Shown here piece after piece: positions 53,443-61,488 of a stretch of 64,000 nt of DNA. Each line of letters opens with the position of its first letter. Within the stretch, counting starts at the first letter, position 1. The DNA lies in NCBI RefSeq assembly GCF_000499785.1, contig NZ_HG726020.1, positions 1,412,732-1,476,731 of the forward strand, given 5' to 3'. The notes beneath the pieces were generated by a model. That model saw only the letters and a list, made by a program, of their open reading frames with translations, was not told the origin of the DNA and did not search any database. Source of the DNA: Bacteroides neonati. Lineage in GTDB: Bacteria; Bacteroidota; Bacteroidia; Bacteroidales; Bacteroidaceae. Both the position numbers and the translations under genes were made by a program.

Positions 53443-53450
53443 CAAAAATA
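53443..53450 (-). promoter_or_regulatory. Promoter -7 box of the peptidase gene
   Basis: TATTTTTG on the minus strand, perfect TAnnTTTG, 35 bases before the start codon. Confidence 0.6.
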
Positions 53451-53557
53451 GCATCCTTTTTTGATTTTTTTATTCATTCCTTTAGATTTATTATCGATCT
53501 GAATGAAAACTAATCGGAATAAAACAGTTTCCTTTGTACCCAGATTTACGAACTAGT

Positions 53558-54757
53558 ATGAAAAGATATATAATAGGTATCCTCATTGCATCTATGCCTA
53601 TTGCTGCCATAATGGGGCAAGAAGAGGGCGTTTCCATCGTCAAAGACAGCAAGCTGACAACAAAGCGTGAATTGCGACGTCAAGAGGTAGCCAAACGTAA
53701 TTTTCACTACAACATATTGGGAGGTCCTAGTTATACCCCTGATTTCGGAGTATTGTTGGGCGGTAGTGCACTGATGACTTTCAGCATGCAGCCGAGCGAT
53801 ACGACGCTGCGCCGGTCGATTCTGCCCGTCACCATCGCTTTTCTATTCAATGGTGGATTGAACCTGCAATCAAAGCCACAGCTCTTCTTCAAGGGCGACC
53901 GTTTTCGTATCTTCGGACAGTTCAGCTATAAGAATACCTACGAGAACTTCTACGGCATCGGATACGATACCAACAAGAACTATGTACGAAGCGACAGTAC
54001 CAGCCAGTACCGATACAGCGGGGTGCAGATCAACCCGTGGTTTCTGTTCCGTTTGGGCGAAAGCAACTTCTTCGTTGGTCCGCAGATCGATATCAACTAC
54101 GACGACATAAGCAAACCCGCCAAAGGACTTGTCGAACAGGCCTCATATATCGAAGCCGGCGGTACAGCCGATGGATACAGCAACTTCAGCTCCGGACTGG
54201 GCTTTCTGCTCACCTACGATACGCGCGATATCCCCGCTAATGCCTATCGAGGCATCTACCTCGACACCCGCGCCATGATGTACCAGAAGTTTTTGGGAAG
54301 CAACCAGAACTTCTATCGCGTAGAGATCGACTACCGACAATACCAATCACTGGGCAAGCGCCGGGTATTAGCCTGGACGGCACAGACGAAAAATGTATTC
54401 GGCGATGTTCCGCTCAACAAATACGCACTGAGCGGAACCCCTTTCGACCTGCGTGGTTATTACATGGGTCAATACCGCGACAAATCCTCGCACGTGATCA
54501 TGGCCGAATACCGCCAGATGATTAACACAGATCAAAGCACCTGGGTGAAGAAGATGCTCAACCGTGTGGGCTATACTGCTTGGGCAGGCTGCGGTTTCAT
54601 GGGTCCCACTCCCACCAAGATAGAGGGTGTTTTGCCCAATGTAGGCTTGGGGTTACGCATCGAAATACAGCCGCGTATGAACGTTCGCTTCGATCTCGGC
54701 CGTAACATGGTCAACAAGCAGAATTTATTCTACTTTAACATGACAGAGGCTTTTTAA
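53558..54757 (+). CDS. BamA/TamA-like outer membrane beta-barrel protein
   Basis: A 399-residue outer-membrane protein with signal peptide MKRYIIGILIASMPIAAIMGQ. The rest looks like a 16-stranded Omp85-type barrel (surface-antigen domain): NILGGPSYTPDFGVLLGGSA at the first strands, then FKGDRFRIFGQFSYKNTYENF and a C-terminal GLRIEIQPRMNVRFDLG, ending in Phe. There are no POTRA domains, so it is not the essential BamA. A candidate promoter TTCCTTTG lies at 53529-53536. Cargo or partner is unknown. Confidence 0.82.
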   Translation: MKRYIIGILIASMPIAAIMGQEEGVSIVKDSKLTTKRELRRQEVAKRNFHYNILGGPSYTPDFGVLLGGSALMTFSMQPSDTTLRRSILPVTIAFLFNGGLNLQSKPQLFFKGDRFRIFGQFSYKNTYENFYGIGYDTNKNYVRSDSTSQYRYSGVQINPWFLFRLGESNFFVGPQIDINYDDISKPAKGLVEQASYIEAGGTADGYSNFSSGLGFLLTYDTRDIPANAYRGIYLDTRAMMYQKFLGSNQNFYRVEIDYRQYQSLGKRRVLAWTAQTKNVFGDVPLNKYALSGTPFDLRGYYMGQYRDKSSHVIMAEYRQMINTDQSTWVKKMLNRVGYTAWAGCGFMGPTPTKIEGVLPNVGLGLRIEIQPRMNVRFDLGRNMVNKQNLFYFNMTEAF

Positions 54758-54833
54758 CCTCCAAACAGCCTTACTTTCACCCATCTATAACAAAATAAAC
54801 TGAATTCCAGGTGCCGACATTGAAATAATTCTC

Positions 54834-54841
54834 TATATTTG
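54834..54841 (+). promoter_or_regulatory. Promoter -7 box of the polysaccharide operon
   Basis: TATATTTG, perfect TAnnTTTG, 40 bases before the start of the TolC-like gene. Confidence 0.65.
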
Positions 54842-54881
54842 CAAGTAATTTTACAACAAATACAAGCAATATAGAGAATTT

Positions 54882-55628
54882 ATGAAGCGCTTACGTTATC
54901 TATATCCCCTCTTCTTACTCCTTCTTTGCGAAGTTCAATCGGTACATGCGCAAGAGGTTAGTGATTTCTCGAATTTAAGCAACGAGGATTATTCAAATAT
55001 AACATTGCCCTCTTTGGATTTGCTCTTCGAAAACGCGAAAGGTGCTCCCACCTATGAGCTTGCCAAAGTTCAGGAGCAGATAGAGCGCAAGCTGCTTGCC
55101 CGGGAGAAGCGTGCCGTACTGGGCTTCTTCAGCATCCGGGGAAGCTATCAATACGGCATGTTCGGCAACGAGTCTACGTTTACCGACGTATCGGTTCCCC
55201 CCTATTTAACTTATTCGACCGCAGCGCAACACGGATATACCGTCGGTGGAGCACTCAACATTCCTTTAGACGGACTGTTCGATCTTGGTTCACGCATCAA
55301 GAGACAGAAGCTTAATGTCAAAAAAGCCGAACTTGAAAGAGAAGTCAAGTTCGAAGAGATCAAAAGAGAAATCATCCAGCTATACGCTACCGCCACTGCC
55401 CAACTCAATGTACTAAAAATGAGAGCGGAGGCGTTGGTACTAGCCAACATACAATACGAAATCATAGAGAAAGACTTTACAAGCGGAAGCGTAGACTCGA
55501 GTGTACTCGCAGTCGAGAAAGACAGGCAGTCGCAAACGCAGGAACGTTTCGAAAACAGTAAGTTCGAGCTAACCAAAAGTCTTATGATACTCGAAGTAAT
55601 TACCCGTACACCTATGTTACGAAAATAA
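54882..55628 (+). CDS. Short TolC-family outer membrane efflux-like protein
   Basis: A 248-residue protein with a signal peptide (MKRLRYLYPLFLLLLCEVQSVHAQ, cleaved after about residue 24). It contains one TolC/OEP-type repeat: a barrel-like segment (IRGSYQYGMFGNESTF, YTVGGALNIPLDGLFDLGSR) between two long helices (KVQEQIERKLLAREKRAV and KKAELEREVKFEEIKREIIQLYATATAQ). It is about half the usual TolC length, as if only one of the two repeats were kept. It opens an operon for a surface polysaccharide, where it could replace the usual Wza/OPX exporter. Spacing to the Wzz gene is 9 bases. Confidence 0.75.
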   Translation: MKRLRYLYPLFLLLLCEVQSVHAQEVSDFSNLSNEDYSNITLPSLDLLFENAKGAPTYELAKVQEQIERKLLAREKRAVLGFFSIRGSYQYGMFGNESTFTDVSVPPYLTYSTAAQHGYTVGGALNIPLDGLFDLGSRIKRQKLNVKKAELEREVKFEEIKREIIQLYATATAQLNVLKMRAEALVLANIQYEIIEKDFTSGSVDSSVLAVEKDRQSQTQERFENSKFELTKSLMILEVITRTPMLRK

Positions 55629-55637
55629 GCAATCCCT

Positions 55638-57848
55638 ATGGAATATATCCTTTATATCAGCCGTTTTTTATACCGCATTCGTTGGTGGCTTTTACTCGGA
55701 ACCATTGCCGTAACAGTAATGGTCTATATGGTAACAGGAAACCTAAGCAAATCTTACAATGTTAACGCAACGATTTATACAGGAGTTATTTCGGGTTATT
55801 CGCTAGAAGAGAATTCCGGAAAGATAGACTGGGCAACCTCACAGAATGCCATCGACAACCTGATCAATATCATTCAGGCCGAAAGTACCCTCCAGCGTGT
55901 TTCCATGCGACTGTACGCTCGGACGCTTATTTACGGTAATCCGAACGAAGATAACGAATACATTACTGCTGCTCATTACCGAGACATATACAATCACCTG
56001 AAGAACAGTCCTAAAGGCGCACAGGTACTTGCATTAATCGATAAAACAAGTGAAGAAAGAACCGTAGCCAATCTATTTAGATACATGCGCCCCAACCGAG
56101 ATAACTACATCTACGGGCTCTTCTATTTCAACCATCCTTATTATAGTTACAATGCACTCAGCAAAATCAAAGTAGCACGCAAAGGAGCCAGCGACCTGCT
56201 TGAGGTCAACTATACATCGAGCGATCCGGGTATTTCTTATAATACGATCAGTATCCTGATGGAAGAGTTTGTGAACGAATACCGCACCATCCGTTATGGC
56301 GAAACCGATAAAGTCATCGATTACTTCAAAGGCGAGCTTGATCGAATCGGCAAAGATCTGCGCGGCGAAGAAGACGCTCTTACAGATTACAATATAGAGA
56401 AGCGCATTATCAATTATTACGATGAGACCAAAGAGGTAGCAGCCATCAACAAAGAATATGAGCTTAGAGAACAAGAGGCATTAGCAGCATTCAACAGTAC
56501 CAAGGTTATGCTTACAGAACTGGAGAAACAGATGGACCAGAACACGAAGCAGCTACTCACTAATATGGAATTTGTCAGCAAGCTCAAAGAAGCCTCTACC
56601 CTAACCGGTAAGATTTCTGAAATGGAAACCGTTTCGAATAATGCTACCAACGGCCCCTCGACGCAATCGTACAAAGATCGTTTAAAGCAAGCTCAAAAGG
56701 AGTTGACAAGCTTATCTAACCAATACGTAGCCAACAAATTTACGAAAGAGGGTGTTTCCAGGGGAAACATCATCGACCAATGGCTCGAACAAACGCTGCA
56801 ACACCAGAAGGCAGAGTCCGACCTGCGCGTCATTCTGGAATCGCGTCGTGAACTCAACGAAAAGTATGCATTCTTTGCTCCGGTAGGCTCTACCATCAAG
56901 CGCAAAGAGCGCAGTATCAGCTTCATCGAAGAGAATTACCTTTCACTGCTCAAGAGCTACAATGACGCACTGATGAGAAAGAAAAATCTCGAAATGACAT
57001 CGGCTACAATCAAGGTACTCAACCGTCCAGCTTTCCCCATTTCAGCAGAGCCTACCGGACGTAAGAAAATAGTCATGACCGCATTCGCCGGTACGTTCCT
57101 GTTCATTTTGGGTTTCTTCCTTATACTCGAACTTATCGATCATACCCTACGCGACTCGGTTCGTGCCTTCCGCCTTACTAAGCTTCCCATTTTGGGTGCT
57201 TTCCCTGCACCCTCATTCCTAAAACGCAGGCAGCTTAACAAGATATGCGAGGAGATTGCCACCAAGCAGCTAAGCAATTCGATTTTGCGGCAGTTTAAAC
57301 AGAAGCCCGAAGGACGCCCTTATATGGTCGATTTTATCAGCACCGAGCGGGGCGACGGAAAATCACTCCTCATCGAACAACTTACCGCTTACTGGAGCAG
57401 TATCGGACTGAAAGTACGCAAGTTAAAGTGGGGAGAGGATTTCGATACCAATTCTCGTCAGTACCTATTAGCACAAAGCGTATCAGATATATATACCTTT
57501 AAAGACGAAGATATATTACTAATCGAATACCCTTCACTCAAAGAGAACAGTATCCCCGAACCGCTAGTCAACGAAGCCGATCTGAACCTGCTCGTGGCTC
57601 GTGTGAACCGCGGTTGGAAGGAGACGGACAACATACTCGTCGATAAGCTCAAGCGACAAATCGCTCCACAGCAGCTCTATCTCTACCTCACACAGGCACC
57701 GCGCTACGTGGTTCAGGACTATACAGGTATGCTTCCACCCTATACCTTTATCCGTCAGCAGCTCTATCGACTGTCACAATTGGCATTCACAGAGAAGACC
57801 ATCTATAATTTTGCTCGAAAAAACAAAAAAGGTGACGATCAGGAATAG
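55638..57848 (+). CDS. Wzz/Wzc-like polysaccharide co-polymerase with degenerate kinase-like domain
   Basis: A 736-residue inner-membrane protein. TM1 is at about residues 16-35, then a periplasmic Wzz-like domain with long coiled coils (about 235-320 and 370-450), TM2 at about 474-497 (IVMTAFAGTFLFILGFF), and a cytoplasmic C-terminal domain shaped like a BY-kinase. That domain has STERGDGKSLL (about residue 568), a partial Walker A, and LLIEYPSLKEN in place of the Walker B/A' motif. No Tyr-rich C-terminal cluster is seen, so kinase activity is doubtful. The likely role is chain-length control or assembly of the polymer exported via the TolC-like protein. Confidence 0.83.
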   Translation: MEYILYISRFLYRIRWWLLLGTIAVTVMVYMVTGNLSKSYNVNATIYTGVISGYSLEENSGKIDWATSQNAIDNLINIIQAESTLQRVSMRLYARTLIYGNPNEDNEYITAAHYRDIYNHLKNSPKGAQVLALIDKTSEERTVANLFRYMRPNRDNYIYGLFYFNHPYYSYNALSKIKVARKGASDLLEVNYTSSDPGISYNTISILMEEFVNEYRTIRYGETDKVIDYFKGELDRIGKDLRGEEDALTDYNIEKRIINYYDETKEVAAINKEYELREQEALAAFNSTKVMLTELEKQMDQNTKQLLTNMEFVSKLKEASTLTGKISEMETVSNNATNGPSTQSYKDRLKQAQKELTSLSNQYVANKFTKEGVSRGNIIDQWLEQTLQHQKAESDLRVILESRRELNEKYAFFAPVGSTIKRKERSISFIEENYLSLLKSYNDALMRKKNLEMTSATIKVLNRPAFPISAEPTGRKKIVMTAFAGTFLFILGFFLILELIDHTLRDSVRAFRLTKLPILGAFPAPSFLKRRQLNKICEEIATKQLSNSILRQFKQKPEGRPYMVDFISTERGDGKSLLIEQLTAYWSSIGLKVRKLKWGEDFDTNSRQYLLAQSVSDIYTFKDEDILLIEYPSLKENSIPEPLVNEADLNLLVARVNRGWKETDNILVDKLKRQIAPQQLYLYLTQAPRYVVQDYTGMLPPYTFIRQQLYRLSQLAFTEKTIYNFARKNKKGDDQE

Positions 57849-59331
57849 TAACAACTATAAAGAGCTTCTCTCTCAATTCGGCAACTACATGCAATCCAAA
57901 GGATTGAGTCGTTTGCTGCTGATTGTAGGGCTCTATACCTTATACCAATCGTTGTTCAAAGTTGGTGTCGAAGAGATGCTGATATACGGAATGCTTCCTC
58001 TGGCAGTCTTTTCGATGGTTCTATTCCTTATCAACCCGCGACAGAGTTACTATGTGCTCTTCGTTATTCAATTTCTGCTACTGATAGCCTCAAGCATGAC
58101 CGACGTCAAGCTAGGTATTGCCACACTGTTACTTGCCATCGGGATTATCGCCTTTCAAATAGCCTATGCCATTTACCAGAAAGCCGATTGGAGTATCCTA
58201 CGCAACGGTATGATCTACATTTTTCTGGTGTGGGGTGTTTTCTGCCTGTTCGAGCTTACCAACAGCAACCACGTGCAGGCAGCTTGGAATATCTCGATTA
58301 CCCATTATCTCGTTTACCCCATCGTGTGCGCCATACTAGTTCCCATTGCCGTGCGCGACATCAAGGGCATTCAATGGCTGCTCATCATCTGGTCGCTTTT
58401 CGTTATCTACGCTACCCTCAAGGGTTATTGGCAGAAGAATCACGGATTCAACTCGCGCGAGCTCTATTTCCTCTACGTACTCGGAGGAGCTAAGACCCAT
58501 CTCATCTGGTCGGGCATCCGTTATTTTTCCTGTTTCTCCGATGCAGCCAACTACGGTGTGCACATGGCTATGGCTTTTACCACTTTCGGGCTTGCCGCCT
58601 TTTTCACCCGTCCCATCCGGCTAAAGATATATTTCGTCTTCATTGCCTTGGCGGCACTCTATAGCATGGGCATATCGGGCACACGCGCTGCGGTGGCTGT
58701 GCCCATAGGCGGACTGGGGCTATTCATCTTGCTATCACGCAACCACAAAATGACTCTGATGGGTGTTATAGCCCTGCTCTCTCTATTCGTCTTCTTCCGA
58801 TTTACCACCATTGGCGAAGGCAACCAATATGTGCGTAAGATGCGTAGTGCCTTCAATCCTACCGAAGATGCGTCGTATCAACTCCGGGTCTACAACCGCG
58901 AGCAAATGAAGCTCCTGATGGAGCATAAACCCTTCGGCTACGGGCAAGGGCTCTCCAAAGGCGAGCGTTTTATGCCCAAGGAGCAGATGCCCTATCCGCC
59001 CGACTCGTGGTTGGTGGCAGTATGGGTCGAGAACGGCATCGTCGGATTTAGCATTTACCTGCTTACGCACATCGTCCTGTTCGGGTGGTGCGCGTGGATA
59101 CTTCTATTCAAAGTTCGCAACAGGAGGTTGCGCGGATTGCTTGCCTCGTGGCTCTGTATGGCGGCTGGTTTCTACGTATCAGCCTATGCCAATGATGTAA
59201 TGCAGTATCCCAATTCGATTGTCGTTTACACCGCCTTTGCCCTGTGCTTTGCCGGACAGAAGATAGACCAACGCGAACGTGTAGAGCAGATGCTTGCAGA
59301 AAAACAACAGAAATGGATAGAAACCACATGA
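57832..59331 (+). CDS. O-antigen polymerase/ligase (Wzy/WaaL-like) membrane protein
   Basis: A protein of about 499 residues with roughly twelve hydrophobic helices. The large loop contains the conserved stretch RVYNREQMKLLMEHKPFGYGQG with a Wzy_C-type region (IRYFSCFSDAANYGVHMAMA, SGTRAAVAVPIGGLGLF). These match the O-antigen ligase/polymerase superfamily. No ATG start gives full length without a gap: a GTG at 57832, preceded by an A/G-rich stretch and overlapping the previous gene by 17 bases, is my choice; an ATG at 57889 is the alternative. Its stop (TGA 59329-59331) overlaps the next start in ATGA. Confidence 0.85.
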   Translation: MTIRNSNNYKELLSQFGNYMQSKGLSRLLLIVGLYTLYQSLFKVGVEEMLIYGMLPLAVFSMVLFLINPRQSYYVLFVIQFLLLIASSMTDVKLGIATLLLAIGIIAFQIAYAIYQKADWSILRNGMIYIFLVWGVFCLFELTNSNHVQAAWNISITHYLVYPIVCAILVPIAVRDIKGIQWLLIIWSLFVIYATLKGYWQKNHGFNSRELYFLYVLGGAKTHLIWSGIRYFSCFSDAANYGVHMAMAFTTFGLAAFFTRPIRLKIYFVFIALAALYSMGISGTRAAVAVPIGGLGLFILLSRNHKMTLMGVIALLSLFVFFRFTTIGEGNQYVRKMRSAFNPTEDASYQLRVYNREQMKLLMEHKPFGYGQGLSKGERFMPKEQMPYPPDSWLVAVWVENGIVGFSIYLLTHIVLFGWCAWILLFKVRNRRLRGLLASWLCMAAGFYVSAYANDVMQYPNSIVVYTAFALCFAGQKIDQRERVEQMLAEKQQKWIETT

Positions 59332-60230
59332 ACGAAGTACCCCAAATCTCCTTCATCACCATTTGCTACAACGGTTTGGAGGATACGTGCGAACTGATCG
59401 AGTCGTTGCACCGCACCATACACTCGGTGAGTTACGAAATCATTGTCGTCGATAATGCTTCGCGACAAGACGAGGCAGCCGTCATTGCCCGTCGCTATCC
59501 GCAGGTCAAGACCGTACGCAGCGACCGCAACCTCGGCTTCTCCGGAGGCAACAACTTGGGGATGCAACACGCTACCGGTTGCTACCTCTTTCTTATCAAC
59601 AACGACACTTACCTGACCGACGACGGGCTGCAACCGCTCATCGCCCGCCTCGAAACTCATCCGCTCATCGGTGCCGTATCTCCACAGATACGCTTTGCAC
59701 AACCTCCGCAACACATACAATTTGCCGGATACACCCCACTGAGTACCATCACATTGCGCAATGAACCCATCGGATGCGGACGTGCTGATATCGAAGCCTT
59801 TCGTGTGCCACACCCCACTCCCTACCTACACGGGGCGGCCATGATGCTCAAACGAGAGGTGCTCGAACAAGTGGGTCCCATGCCCGAGGTCTACTTCCTC
59901 TACTATGAGGAATTGGATTGGTGCACCCAAATGACTCGTGCCGGATACGAACTGTGGTACGATCCCTGCTGTACCGTATTTCACAAAGAGAGCCAAAGCA
60001 CCGGACAGCAAAGCCCCCTGCGCACCTTTTACCTCACGCGCAACCGCCTGCTCTACGGCTGGCGCAACCGTTCGGGGCTCAATCGTCGGCTCTGCCTGCT
60101 CTACCAAATCGGGGTGGCAGCTCCCAAAAACAGCCTGTTCTTTGCCCTGAGTGGCAAGCCCCGACTGGCGTTGGCGGTGTGTCGCGGTGTGTGGGCATTT
60201 ATTTGTTTACCCAAAAAACAGATACCATGA
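59328..60230 (+). CDS. Family 2 glycosyltransferase (rhamnosyltransferase-like)
   Basis: A 300-residue cytoplasmic GT2. QISFITICYNGLEDTCELIESL begins the GT-A fold, IIVVDNASRQDEAAVIARRYP binds the nucleotide, and GCYLFLINNDTYLTDDG carries the D-x-D-like NDT. YYEELDWCTQMTRAGY is the general base region of the rhamnosyltransferase-like subgroup. Start 59328 is fixed by the ATGA overlap with the previous gene. The sugar is unknown. Confidence 0.92.
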   Translation: MNEVPQISFITICYNGLEDTCELIESLHRTIHSVSYEIIVVDNASRQDEAAVIARRYPQVKTVRSDRNLGFSGGNNLGMQHATGCYLFLINNDTYLTDDGLQPLIARLETHPLIGAVSPQIRFAQPPQHIQFAGYTPLSTITLRNEPIGCGRADIEAFRVPHPTPYLHGAAMMLKREVLEQVGPMPEVYFLYYEELDWCTQMTRAGYELWYDPCCTVFHKESQSTGQQSPLRTFYLTRNRLLYGWRNRSGLNRRLCLLYQIGVAAPKNSLFFALSGKPRLALAVCRGVWAFICLPKKQIP

Positions 60231-61408
60231 ACCTACTGCCAAGCCTCATTGACTGGATACTCTTCGTGCCCCTCGCCCTGTGCGTGGGCTACCTATTGCT
60301 CTTCGCCATCGCCTCGCGCTTTTACCGGGCACCGCACTATCCGCCCACAGAGGTGATGCACCGTTTTGCCGTTCTCTTTCCGGCTTATAAAGAAGACCGG
60401 GTGATTGTAGACTCTGTGCGCAGCTTCCTCGAACAAGACTATCCGAAGGAGTGCTTCGATGTAATCGTCATCTCCGACAGGATGTCCGACGCCACCAACG
60501 AAGCCCTGCGGCAACTCCCCGTGCGCCTGCTCGTGGCTCGCTACGAAAACAGTTCGAAGGCCAAAGCCATGAAGCTCGCCATGGAGCAAACACAAGGCGA
60601 GGCGTACGATATGGTGGTGGTGATGGATGCCGACAACGTCACCGTGCCCCACTTTTTAGCGGAAGCCAACCGCGCCTATGCTGCCGGATGCAACGCCCTT
60701 CAGGCACGCCGCACAGGCAAGAACCTCAACACCTCCATCGCTCTGCTCGACAGCATCAGCGAGGAGATCAACAATGCCTTCTTCCGCAGCGGACACAATG
60801 CACTCGGCCTCTCGGCAGGGCTTGCCGGATCGGGCATGGTGTTCGATGCCGACTGGTTTCGACGTAACGTAACCCACCTGCACACCGCCGGCGAGGACAA
60901 GGAGCTCGAAGCCCTGCTGCTGCGTCAGCGAGTCCACATCAGCTATCTGCCGCAACTCCCCGTTTACGATGAGAAAACCCAGCAGGCCGAAGCCATCAAG
61001 AATCAGCGTAAGCGATGGATTGCCGCCCAGTTCGGGGCGTTGCGCGCCTCACTGCCCCACTTCGGTACAGCCTTGTGGCAAGGCAATTTCGATTATTGCG
61101 ACAAGGTGTTGCAATGGATGCTTCCGCCTCGCCTCGTGCAGCTCGCCGCCGTGTTCGGCCTTACCATACTCGTCACCCTTATATACCACGAAGCAGGAAC
61201 CAAGTGGCTCCTGCTCTCGCTGGCTCAGATAGCTGCCATGTGGCTGCCAGTGCCCCGCCGTTTGTTCGGCAAAGAGCTATTCAAGGCAATGCTGCATCTG
61301 CCTCGTTTGGCGTGGATCATGGTGGGCAACCTCTTCGGTTTGAAAGGGGCGAACCACTCTTTTATTCACACAAAGCACGGCGAACCGGAAAATACGGACG
61401 CTCCTTGA
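60227..61408 (+). CDS. Membrane-bound family 2 glycosyltransferase
   Basis: A 393-residue processive-type GT2. One N-terminal helix (about residues 8-30), a cytoplasmic catalytic domain with FPAYKEDRVIVDSVRSFLEQ, the nucleotide-binding region VIVISDRMSD, VVVMDADNVTVPHF (DxD) and a QxxRW-like KNQRKRWIAAQF, then two or three C-terminal helices. Architecture resembles N-acetylglucosaminyltransferases/cellulose synthase-like enzymes. Start 60227 shares ATGA with the previous stop, as the last gene of the coupled block. No terminator was found after it. Confidence 0.92.
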   Translation: MNLLPSLIDWILFVPLALCVGYLLLFAIASRFYRAPHYPPTEVMHRFAVLFPAYKEDRVIVDSVRSFLEQDYPKECFDVIVISDRMSDATNEALRQLPVRLLVARYENSSKAKAMKLAMEQTQGEAYDMVVVMDADNVTVPHFLAEANRAYAAGCNALQARRTGKNLNTSIALLDSISEEINNAFFRSGHNALGLSAGLAGSGMVFDADWFRRNVTHLHTAGEDKELEALLLRQRVHISYLPQLPVYDEKTQQAEAIKNQRKRWIAAQFGALRASLPHFGTALWQGNFDYCDKVLQWMLPPRLVQLAAVFGLTILVTLIYHEAGTKWLLLSLAQIAAMWLPVPRRLFGKELFKAMLHLPRLAWIMVGNLFGLKGANHSFIHTKHGEPENTDAP

Positions 61409-61488
61409 TTCACTCCATTATCTTATTACAGTACCAGCAAAGCATCCAACAAGTGCATTAATACCTTTGGAATACACCGGTCAACGGA

